A stretch of DNA of 64,000 nt from Gandjariella thermophila (GTDB lineage Bacteria; Actinomycetota; Actinomycetes; Mycobacteriales; Pseudonocardiaceae). Within the stretch, counting starts at the first letter, position 1. Each line of letters starts with the position of its first letter. The DNA lies in the NCBI RefSeq assembly GCF_005405885.1, contig NZ_BJFL01000001.1, positions 310,001 through 374,000 on the forward strand, in the 5' to 3' direction. The notes under the pieces are model-generated. The model was not told where the DNA came from, made no database searches, and was given only the letters and a program-made list of their open reading frames with translations. Positions 53,187-59,726 of the stretch are shown in pieces. A program made the position numbers and the translations under genes.

Positions 53187-54515
53187 ATGACCAGCGGCAT
53201 CCGACCGAAGCGCGACGAGGAAACCGTTATCGCCGGTTCCTGCGATTCGGAAAACCCCCGCCGGGTGGACGGCCTGCAGCTGCTGGGCGAATACCGGGGG
53301 GCGGCCTACGAGGAGCCGCGCTTCCTCGTCTACCGCCCTGACGGGCAGGCCGTGCTGCTCACCCCGCTGCTGTACCGGGTTCTCACCCACCTGGACGGCC
53401 GGCACAGCCTCGCGTCGGTCGCCGAGCGGGTCAGCGCGGACCACGACCGGGCGATCGGCCCGGACGGGGTCCGCTACCTCGTCGAGCAGAAGCTGGAACC
53501 GCTCGGCCTGGCCGTACTCGGCGCGCCGGTCGAGCAGGTGCCGACCGCCGACCCGTTGCTGTCGCTGTCCGCCCGCGGAGTCCTGTTCCCGGCCCGGATG
53601 GTCCGAACCATCGCCCGGCTGTTCGCACCGCTGCACCTGCCGGCCGTGGTCGCCGCCACGCTGGGGACGTTGCTCGCCCTGGACCTGTGGATGTTCACCT
53701 CCGGCCAGGCGGACGCCGCGATCCGGACAACCGTCGGCGATCCGGCGGCCATGCTGGTCGGCGTCGGTCTGCTGCTGGTGTCCACCCTGTTCCACGAGTG
53801 CGGGCACGCGGCCGGCTGCCACTACGGCGGCGCCCGACCCGGCGCCATCGGCGTCGGGCTCTACGTGGTGTTCCCGGTGTTCTACACCAACGTCACCGAC
53901 GCGTACCGGCTGAACCGCGCCGGCCGGCTGCGCACCGACCTCGGTGGGATCTACTTCAACGCCGTCTTCATCGTGGTGCTCGGCTGCGCCTACCTGACCA
54001 GCGGCTACGCGCCGCTGCTCGCCGCGGCCGTGCTCGTGCACGGCCAGATCATCCAGCAGCTCATGCCGACGCTGCGCATGGACGGCTACTACATCGTCGC
54101 CGACCTGGTCGGCGTGCCGAACCTGTTCGGCCTCATCGGTCCCATCGTGGCCGGCCTGGCCCGGCGAGGCCGCCGAGGCGGGCGGCACGCGTGGCGCGCG
54201 GAGATCAACCTTCGACCGTTCGCGCGGCGGGTGGTCATCGCCTGGGTGCTGCTGGTGATCCCGTTTCTCGCCGGCGGTCTCGCCGTCATGCTCCTCCGCG
54301 CCCCCACCTACATCGGCATCGCCTGGCGGTCCACCGCCGAGCGGTGGACCGCCGTCGAGCAGGCGTTCACCCATGGCCAGGTCGCCACGATTTTGATCGA
54401 CACGTTCGCCACGCTCATGCTGTGGCTGCCGTGGGTGGGCCTCGGCTTCCTGCTGGCCCGGGTGCTGCAGCGAGCGGTGCGGGCGGGCATCCGCGCCGTC
54501 AACCGTCGCCGCTGA
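53187..54515 (+). CDS. RRE-like/M50-type membrane zinc metalloprotease 1
   Basis: A 442-aa protein of the 'putative peptide zinc metalloprotease' type. Residues about 27-110 form a PqqD/RRE-like winged domain (DGLQLLGEYRG, PLLYRVLTHLDGRHSLASVA, DGVRYLVEQKLEPLGL), the kind of module that binds RiPP leaders. The rest is membranous with about seven segments, the zinc motif H203-E-C-G-H207 in STLFHECGHAAGCHYGGARP and a downstream RMDGYYIVADLVGVPNL that supplies a conserved Asp. I infer that it recognises and cuts peptides A-C, or exports them. ATG 53187 has GAGGAG upstream. Confidence 0.85.
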   Translation: MTSGIRPKRDEETVIAGSCDSENPRRVDGLQLLGEYRGAAYEEPRFLVYRPDGQAVLLTPLLYRVLTHLDGRHSLASVAERVSADHDRAIGPDGVRYLVEQKLEPLGLAVLGAPVEQVPTADPLLSLSARGVLFPARMVRTIARLFAPLHLPAVVAATLGTLLALDLWMFTSGQADAAIRTTVGDPAAMLVGVGLLLVSTLFHECGHAAGCHYGGARPGAIGVGLYVVFPVFYTNVTDAYRLNRAGRLRTDLGGIYFNAVFIVVLGCAYLTSGYAPLLAAAVLVHGQIIQQLMPTLRMDGYYIVADLVGVPNLFGLIGPIVAGLARRGRRGGRHAWRAEINLRPFARRVVIAWVLLVIPFLAGGLAVMLLRAPTYIGIAWRSTAERWTAVEQAFTHGQVATILIDTFATLMLWLPWVGLGFLLARVLQRAVRAGIRAVNRRR

Positions 54516-54816
54516 CGTCCCGGTCATCCGCGACGCGGCCGCGTCGCACGTTCCCGGCCAGCCGTCTCCGAGGCCGAGGCCGCCGGTCGGGTGGCCACCG
54601 GACCGGCGAAATCGCCATGGGTGGCGCTCGATCCATCAACAGCCCCGCGACCTGCCGCGTTCCGGTCGCTACGCACCCGAACGGTGACGCCGCGACCAGC
54701 CGAAAGGGAGCCGAACGTACGCGCCCCGTGACGCGCCTGTCACGAGGGCACTGATGTATTTCCGCGGTCCGGATCACCGGGCACCCCGCAACAAACGGAA
54801 ACAACGGGAGGTTCCC
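54516..54816. other. leader region of the second cassette (duplicate of 51835-52063)
   Basis: About 300 bases. From 54589 it repeats the leader of peptide A: GGGTGGCCACCGGACCGGCG, the CGCGACCTGC motif (54646-54655), GTGACG at 54684 and the promoter listed separately. Confidence 0.55.
54728..54760 (+). promoter_or_regulatory. SARP-type promoter of peptide A'
   Basis: GTGACG (54728-54733) and GTCACG (54739-54744), 11-bp period, 10-base gap, TGTATT (54755-54760). It matches the promoter of peptide A base for base in layout. Confidence 0.6.
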
Positions 54817-55041
54817 ATGGATCGCACGTTCTCCGTGCTGGAGGCGCAGGAGATTGAGCTGCTCCCGCACCGGGTGGCGCTGGCGACGATCAGCGGCAGC
54901 GGCAGCAGCAACACCGTCACCCAGGACGTCAGCCCGACCATCAGCCCGATGCAGAGCATCACCACCGGCGGTAGCGACACCGGCGCCAGCGCCGAGCACG
55001 TCACCGCCGTGCAGATGGTCACCCTCAACGTCCACCTCTGA
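54817..55041 (+). CDS. leader-bearing small peptide A' (74 aa)
   Basis: A 74-aa paralogue of peptide A with start MDRTFSVLEAQEIELLP and the same middle (HRVALATISGSGSSNTV) and end (AEHVTAVQMVTLNVHL). Differences are mostly conservative, so the peptide is under selection rather than a fresh copy. ATG 54817 has CGGGAGGTTCCC upstream. It is followed after 32 bases by peptide D with only a small 7-bp hairpin between, unlike peptide A. Confidence 0.75.
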   Translation: MDRTFSVLEAQEIELLPHRVALATISGSGSSNTVTQDVSPTISPMQSITTGGSDTGASAEHVTAVQMVTLNVHL

Positions 55042-55073
55042 TCCGGCCGTCGGCCGGAGAAAGGAGTCGTGTG

Positions 55074-55259
55074 ATGGTCGACCACCTGACGGCGCTCGCG
55101 AACGAGCACGGCGAAGCACTTCCTGCCCGGGAAGCCCCAGGCATCTCCATCCCGGTCAACGTGCACGTGGACACGATCCTCGCCTTGCCGATCCAGTTCG
55201 TGCTTGCCCTGCTGGACGGCGTCGTCAACGCCGTCCAAGGCACGACTATGCACATGTGA
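55074..55259 (+). CDS. small hydrophobic peptide D (61 aa)
   Basis: A 61-aa peptide. The leader is divergent (LANEHGEALPAREAPG instead of the E-L-L-P-x-R-E-A-L-G pattern), but the core ISIPVNVHVDTILALPIQFV and LALLDGVVNAVQGTT resembles the hydrophobic cores of C and E (N-V ... P-V/I ... L-A). ATG 55074 is 7 bases after AAAGGAG; GTG 55071 is possible. It ends six bases before a strong hairpin and M50 gene 2. Confidence 0.7.
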   Translation: MVDHLTALANEHGEALPAREAPGISIPVNVHVDTILALPIQFVLALLDGVVNAVQGTTMHM

Positions 55260-55265
55260 TCAACC

Positions 55266-55307
55266 GGGGTCTCGTGGGGAGGCGGCGCTCTCTCCCCACG
55301 AGACCCC
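55266..55307 (+). terminator. 16-bp hairpin between peptide D and M50 gene 2
   Basis: Perfect GGGGTCTCGTGGGGAG (55266-55281) / CTCCCCACGAGACCCC (55292-55307), loop of 10 bases. Same position and core as the hairpin at 53110. Confidence 0.75.
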
Positions 55308-55345
55308 GCTCCCCTGTACGCCCCCTTTTCGCAAGGAGATCCCCC

Positions 55346-56677
55346 ATGGCAGCCGGCGTCCCGTCACCGAAGCACGCGGCAATCCCCCTCGATCGTTCCG
55401 GCAGCGACGTACCCCGGCTTGTCGACGGGGTGCAACTCCTCGGCGAGTACCAGGGCTCCGCCTACCGGGAGCCACGCTTCCTCGCGTACCGACCCGACGA
55501 ACAGGCCGTGCTGCTCACCCCGCTGCTGTACGACCTGCTCTCCCGGATCGACGGTCGGCGCGACCTCACCGAAATCGCCGAGCTGGTCAGCGCCCGGCAC
55601 GGCGAGCCGGTCACCGCCGACGGCGTGCGCTATCTCATCGAGGAGAAGCTGGAACCGCTCGGGCTGGCCGCGCTGCACGCGACGATCGACAAGGTGCCGG
55701 TCGCCGATCCGCTGCTGTCCCTGGCCGCCCGGGGCGTGCTGCTGCCGGCGCGGCTCGTCCGGGTGATCGCGCGGATCTTCGCCCCGCTGCACCTCCCACC
55801 GATCGTGATCGCCGTGCTCGCGGCGCTGCTGACCCTGGACTGCTGGATGTTCACCTCGGGGCATGCCGACGGCGCGATCCGGCAGACCGTGGCCGACCCG
55901 GGGTACATGCTGCTGACCATCGGGCTCATGCTGGTCGGAACTCTCTTCCACGAGTGGGGGCACGCCTCGGGTTGCCACTACGGCGGTGCGCGGCCCGGCG
56001 CCATCGGCTTCGGGATCTACGTCGTGTATCCGTGCTTCTACACCAACGTCACGGACGCGTACCGGCTGAACCGCGCCGGCCGGCTGCGCACCGACCTCGG
56101 CGGGATCTACTTCAACGCCGTCTTCATCGTCGGCCTCGGCTGCGGCTACCTCGCCAGCGGCTACGCGCCGCTGCTCGCGGGGGCCATCCTCGTGCACGGC
56201 CAGATCATCCAGCAGCTCATGCCCACGCTGCGCATGGACGGCTACTACATCGTCGCCGACCTGGTCGGCGTGCCGAACCTGTTCGCCCTCATCGGCCCCA
56301 TCGTGCAGGGTCTCCTGCCGCGCGGCCGGCGGACCCATCCCCGGCCCCAGGTCAACCTCCGGCCGTTCGCGCGGCGGGTGGTCACCGCCTGGGTGCTGCT
56401 GGTGATCCCCTTCCTCGCCGGCGGCCTCACCCTCATGGTGCTGCGCGCGCCCACCTACATCGGCATCGCCTGGCAGGCCACCGCCACGCGATGGGCCGTC
56501 ATCGAGCAGGCGTTCACCCACGGCCACATCGCCACCGTCCTGCTCTACACCTTCGCCACGACCATGCTGTGGCTGCCCTGGATCGGCCTCGGCCTCCTCC
56601 TCGCCCGCATCCTCAAGCGGGCCACCAGGGCCGTCACCCGGCGTCGCGGTCAGGTCACCGAGCCGGCGACCGCCTGA
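55346..56677 (+). CDS. RRE-like/M50-type membrane zinc metalloprotease 2
   Basis: A 443-aa paralogue of the 53187 protein. RRE-like domain at about 25-110 (DGVQLLGEYQGSAYREPRFL, DGVRYLIEEKLEPLGL), zinc motif H202-E-W-G-H206 and RMDGYYIVADLVGVPNLF. The membrane half is more conserved than the N-terminal domain, as expected if the N-terminal part tracks different leaders (A' and D). ATG 55346 has AAGGAG upstream. A secreted-protein gene follows 72 bases later and is probably cotranscribed. Confidence 0.85.
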   Translation: MAAGVPSPKHAAIPLDRSGSDVPRLVDGVQLLGEYQGSAYREPRFLAYRPDEQAVLLTPLLYDLLSRIDGRRDLTEIAELVSARHGEPVTADGVRYLIEEKLEPLGLAALHATIDKVPVADPLLSLAARGVLLPARLVRVIARIFAPLHLPPIVIAVLAALLTLDCWMFTSGHADGAIRQTVADPGYMLLTIGLMLVGTLFHEWGHASGCHYGGARPGAIGFGIYVVYPCFYTNVTDAYRLNRAGRLRTDLGGIYFNAVFIVGLGCGYLASGYAPLLAGAILVHGQIIQQLMPTLRMDGYYIVADLVGVPNLFALIGPIVQGLLPRGRRTHPRPQVNLRPFARRVVTAWVLLVIPFLAGGLTLMVLRAPTYIGIAWQATATRWAVIEQAFTHGHIATVLLYTFATTMLWLPWIGLGLLLARILKRATRAVTRRRGQVTEPATA

Positions 56678-56749
56678 CGGCCGCCCGCGCCAGCTCCCCG
56701 CCCCACCGGTGCGCCGTGATCATCTGGACGCGACCGTAAGGAGCGCACC

Positions 56750-57430
56750 GTGCCCACCTCCAGCACGCCCCGGCCCTTCCCGACGCGTATCCGCCGGCGT
56801 GGCAGCGCCGGACCGTCCCGTCCCCGGTGGATGTACCGGGCCGCCGCGATCCTCGCCATTCCCGCCGCCGTCCTGGTCGGTTTCGCCCCGCCCGCCCTGG
56901 CCGACGAGCCCAGCAACATCGTGGTGGCGGTCAACGCCACCGTCGCCGGGCAGTCGATGAGCCGGTTCGGCTGGGACATCGAGTCCGTCACCGGGGCGGA
57001 GGCCGTGGCACGCAACGCCGCCGTCGCGATCTCCGTCGGCCGCGGCGCCAGGACCATCGCGATGGCCTGGCAGATCCTGCTGGCCAGCGACATCCGCGAC
57101 CGGGTGGCTCCGGAAGAGGTTGCCCGGACCGACAGCCGCAACTGCGTGTCCTGCGACACGACCGCGATCGCCTACCAGTTCACCGTGGCCAGCAACGGCC
57201 CGGTCCAGCTCGCCCCGCGCAGCCGTGCCCGGCTGGCCCAGCTGCGGGACCGGGCGGCCGCGCTGAGCAGGTCGACCGAGCCGACCCCGGTGATCATCGC
57301 GCGGGCCGACGCGATCGCCCGGGAGCTGAGCGACGTGCTGTCGCCGGGCGTCGAGTGGCCACGCAGCGCCGCCCGGAGCGGCGGGTCGGCGCCGGGCGTG
57401 GTGGTGCGCCGGGTGGTGGACCACCGCTGA
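56750..57430 (+). CDS. secreted or membrane-anchored protein linked to the M50 cassette
   Basis: A 226-aa protein with a basic N-terminus, a hydrophobic segment (residues about 28-50, AAAILAIPAAVLVGFAPPAL) and a probable signal-peptidase site at ALADEP. The outer part alternates AVAIS/VVAVN strands and has a CVSCDTTAIAYQFTV motif. From memory, similar proteins with a C-x-x-C-x-T-x-A-x-A-Y/F-Q block accompany M50-type peptide metalloproteases in other actinobacteria. It may be a surface partner, immunity factor or substrate. GTG 56750 has TAAGGAG upstream. Confidence 0.7.
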   Translation: MPTSSTPRPFPTRIRRRGSAGPSRPRWMYRAAAILAIPAAVLVGFAPPALADEPSNIVVAVNATVAGQSMSRFGWDIESVTGAEAVARNAAVAISVGRGARTIAMAWQILLASDIRDRVAPEEVARTDSRNCVSCDTTAIAYQFTVASNGPVQLAPRSRARLAQLRDRAAALSRSTEPTPVIIARADAIARELSDVLSPGVEWPRSAARSGGSAPGVVVRRVVDHR

Positions 57431-57743
57431 CAGCCTGTTCGGGAACCGGAGGACCTGTCTTGACGAGCCTCGGAACGCGCCCGAGGCGAAGCCCCCACGA
57501 GGTGCCCTCCACCGCCGACCCCGGCGACGCGATCGCGGCGCGCGTTCGCAGAACAGGCACTGAGCCTGCCGGGAACGCCGGCGTGCCCATCGAAGGGCAC
57601 GCCGGCGATTCCGGCGACCGAACCGGCACCGGTTATCTACCCGGCTCACGCAGCTATGTGCGGATTGACGGCAGCGTGATGGCTCAGTTGGAAGTCTTCG
57701 GTCCGACCAGGCGCAAGCCATGAGGACGGGGAAAGGAAAGATC
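57431..57743. other. intergenic region with a long hairpin
   Basis: About 310 bases. It holds a 21-bp imperfect hairpin (57568-57615, listed separately) and DNA related to the dispersed PGDAIA repeat (57524-57570). An 87-codon frame from TTG 57460 crosses the hairpin and is not called. Confidence 0.5.
57568..57615 (+). terminator. 21-bp hairpin downstream of the secreted-protein gene
   Basis: Inner arms GCCGGCGTGCCC (57577-57588) and GGGCACGCCGGC (57595-57606) are perfect; the stem extends to 57568/57615 with two mismatches. Loop ATCGAA. Confidence 0.6.
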
Positions 57744-58019
57744 ATGAATCTGAAGCGTACGGTGAAGCGGACCGGCCTTGTCGTGTTGGCGGCCACCGCG
57801 CTGCCGGTGCTGGGTGCGACGGTCGCCGAGGCGTCGCCAGCGGTTCCGAACCTGGTTCCTGCCGTGACACTGCCGACCGCCCCGGCACCCGCGTTCTCGG
57901 TTAAGCTTCCCGCGGCGCCCGCGCTGGGCGTTCCCGCTCTTTCTCTGAAGTTTCGCGCACCGGCCGCCTCGCCGGCCGCGGGCGCACCGGCGTGTTTCGC
58001 CGGCTTCTGCCTCGGCTGA
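57744..58019 (+). CDS. small secreted Ala/Pro-rich peptide
   Basis: A 91-aa protein with a clear signal peptide (MNLKRTVKRTGLVVLAATAL ... AEA/SP, cleavage near residue 30). The mature 60 residues are rich in Ala, Pro, Val and Leu with repeated PAxxLxVP units and end in PACFAGFCLG, with two cysteines five positions apart that could form a disulfide. No family recognised. ATG 57744 has GGAAAGG upstream; ATG 57720 is in frame. Two self-complementary 14-mers with a T-tract follow downstream. Confidence 0.65.
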   Translation: MNLKRTVKRTGLVVLAATALPVLGATVAEASPAVPNLVPAVTLPTAPAPAFSVKLPAAPALGVPALSLKFRAPAASPAAGAPACFAGFCLG

Positions 58020-58365
58020 CCATCCGGAATGGTCGGCGTCCCTGAGCGCCGACGTTTCGTGCGCACCGAATGAGTAGTTCTTCTGTGCGCGGGGATACGC
58101 CAGCCCCGCTGGTAACGATGCCCTGAAGCAGTGGCGCGGCCCCTACCGGTCAGCATCACGGAACCGACGTGGCGAACCGCGTCCGACACATGTGCCGCCT
58201 TCTTCGCCCGGGAAGTGCTTCCCTTTTTCCTGCCGCCGGCGGGCCTCTGCCGGGTCCCTTTGCGGCTGGAGGGAAGCACTTCCCTTTTTTTCGGTGCGGC
58301 CGCTCGGCATGGTATGACGTCGGTATGGCGCCCGACCGAACGGCTGCGGAGTCCGGCGCAGCGGC
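58020..58365. other. intergenic region between convergent genes
   Basis: About 350 bases with no gene; the terminator structure is listed separately. Confidence 0.5.
58210..58291 (+). terminator. paired 14-mer palindromes with T-tracts
   Basis: GGGAAGTGCTTCCC (58210-58223, then TTTTT) and GGGAAGCACTTCCC (58271-58284, then TTTTTTT). Each is itself palindromic and the two are exact reverse complements, so they can pair into a 14-bp stem followed by a T-tract, a rare canonical intrinsic terminator in this GC-rich DNA. Confidence 0.7.
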
Positions 58366-58896
58366 TCAGCGTTCCGGCCGGTCCACGCCAGCCGCGCGTG
58401 CCGCCTCGTGGAAGGCGCGGTAGGCGGGCTCGTCGTAGAGCACGAACCGGATCTCCCGCACCTCGGTCGGGCAGTCCCGCACGGTGGTCACCGCGATTCG
58501 CGCGGCATCGGCCATCGGCCACCGGTAGACGCCGGTGGAAATCGCCGGGAAGGCCACGGTCTTGGCGCCCAGTTCGTCCGCCACCCGCAGGGACTCACGG
58601 AAGCAGGAGGCCAGTTGGTGTGACCGGTCCCGCGTCTTCGCGTACACCGGGCCGACGGTGTGGATGACCCAGCGTGCCGGCAGGTCACCGGCGGTGGTGG
58701 CCACCGCCTGGCCGGTGGGCAGTCCGGAGCCGTAGCGGGAGGCGCGCAGCTCACGGCATTCCCGCAGGATCGCGGGGCCGCCGCGGTGGTGGATGGCACC
58801 GTCCACGCCACCGCCGCCCATCAGCGAGGAGTTCGCCGCGTTCACCACGGCGTCCACGTGTTGCGCCGTGATGTCTCCCTGCACAATGGTGATCAT
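58366..58896 (-). CDS. macrodomain protein (O-acetyl-ADP-ribose deacetylase-like)
   Basis: A 176-aa macrodomain. Ligand-binding motifs are QGDITAQHVDAVVNAANSSL, the glycine loop MGGGGVDGAIH and FPAISTGVYRWP, all at the canonical places of YmdB-type enzymes that remove acetyl or ADP-ribosyl groups. The ATG at 58896 has GAGGGGAG upstream. It interrupts the peptide cassettes and has no evident link to them. Confidence 0.93.
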   Translation of the reverse strand: MITIVQGDITAQHVDAVVNAANSSLMGGGGVDGAIHHRGGPAILRECRELRASRYGSGLPTGQAVATTAGDLPARWVIHTVGPVYAKTRDRSHQLASCFRESLRVADELGAKTVAFPAISTGVYRWPMADAARIAVTTVRDCPTEVREIRFVLYDEPAYRAFHEAARAAGVDRPER

Positions 58897-59213
58897 CGCG
58901 CTCCCCTCGACGCTCGGCGCGACCTCGCGGGCGCGGCGCCATCCGAATACCGGAAAAGATCCAAGCCCATCCGCGTCGCCGTCAACACCACCCCCGATCG
59001 GGTACTCCGAGCTCCTTCCGCCGAATCGTCGTGGCGCGGTCGGGGCAATATCAGACCACCCGGCTGATACCACTTCAGGAAACCCTACACGGTGATTCGA
59101 TCTTCGCGCCCGCGACCTGCTCTGTACGGCGACGGTGACGATATGCCTCTTCCGGGGCGCCCCAATCGTGCGCCTGGCACCGATCGAGTGGTCCACAGTG
59201 ACGTACAGCTAAG

Positions 59214-59246
59214 GAGACGAACGGGTGACGCGAGACCTGGTCGGAT
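59214..59246 (+). promoter_or_regulatory. weak SARP-type promoter of peptide E
   Basis: GAGACG (59214-59219) and GTGACG (59225-59230), 11-bp period, 10-base gap, TCGGAT (59241-59246). One base deviates from the repeats of the other three promoters. Confidence 0.45.
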
Positions 59247-59252
59247 AGCGCA

Positions 59253-59275
59253 CGTTCGAGCAAAACGCTCGAACG
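59253..59275. promoter_or_regulatory. 9-bp inverted repeat upstream of peptide E
   Basis: CGTTCGAGC (59253-59261) / GCTCGAACG (59267-59275), loop AAAAC, in the expected 5' untranslated region. It could be an operator or an RNA hairpin; the other peptide genes lack it. Confidence 0.5.
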
Positions 59276-59317
59276 AAACCAGATTCCCAACAGTTCCGAA
59301 TCATGGAGGTTCGTACC

Positions 59318-59506
59318 ATGGACGTCACTTTCGCTGACCTGCACGCCATGGAGATCGAGCTGCTGCCGAGCCGTGAGGCCCTGGTGGGCTTTATCAACAT
59401 CCCGATCGGTGTTCAGGTGAACGTTTCGCCGGCCATCGCGGTTGGCGTGCTGGCCGCCGGGACGACCGCGGCTACCAACAACGTTCAGGCTCTGGTGCAG
59501 AACTGA
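59318..59506 (+). CDS. leader-bearing small peptide E (62 aa)
   Basis: A 62-aa peptide with leader MDVTFADLHAMEIELLPSRE then ALVGFINIPIGVQVNVSPAI and a hydrophobic alanine-rich end (AVGVLAAGTTAATNNVQALV). No Cys. It shares the leader with B and C and the core style with C and D. ATG 59318 has ATGGAGGTTCG upstream; ATG 59303 is part of that ribosome site. A 15-bp hairpin separates it from M50 gene 3. Confidence 0.75.
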   Translation: MDVTFADLHAMEIELLPSREALVGFINIPIGVQVNVSPAIAVGVLAAGTTAATNNVQALVQN

Positions 59507-59535
59507 CGTAATCGCCAAGGGAACTCCCGTATCCT

Positions 59536-59568
59536 CGCCTGCGGACGGCGCCTCGCCGTCCGCAGGCG
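59536..59568 (+). terminator. 15-bp hairpin between peptide E and M50 gene 3
   Basis: Perfect CGCCTGCGGACGGCG (59536-59550) / CGCCGTCCGCAGGCG (59554-59568), loop CCT. Same relative place as the hairpins at 53110 and 55266. The remaining 158 bases to the M50 start show no gene. Confidence 0.75.
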
Positions 59569-59726
59569 GGTGGCCGCGAGCAGGCGAAGCACCCTCATTG
59601 TTTTCGACGTCCGCTGCCCAGCGAGTAACGACAAGACATCCAGCGGCACGACAGGCCGGTGCATGGGAACCCGCGCAAGTCGCGGCGCGAAAAGAATCCG
59701 GACCGTGCCTCGTCGAGGAGAGAATC

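Larger units (their letters stand above)
58897..59317. other. regulatory region upstream of peptide E
   Basis: About 420 bases. It contains CGCGACCTGC (59111-59120), the motif shared with the other peptide leaders, a weak SARP-type promoter and an inverted repeat (both listed separately). Confidence 0.5.

Noticed and set aside
57460..57723. An 87-codon ORF from TTG with a GGAGG site and an ATGA overlap with the next ATG
   Set aside because: It runs straight through a 21-bp hairpin that looks like a terminator, includes dispersed-repeat DNA and has a product without pattern; possible but not supported enough to call.
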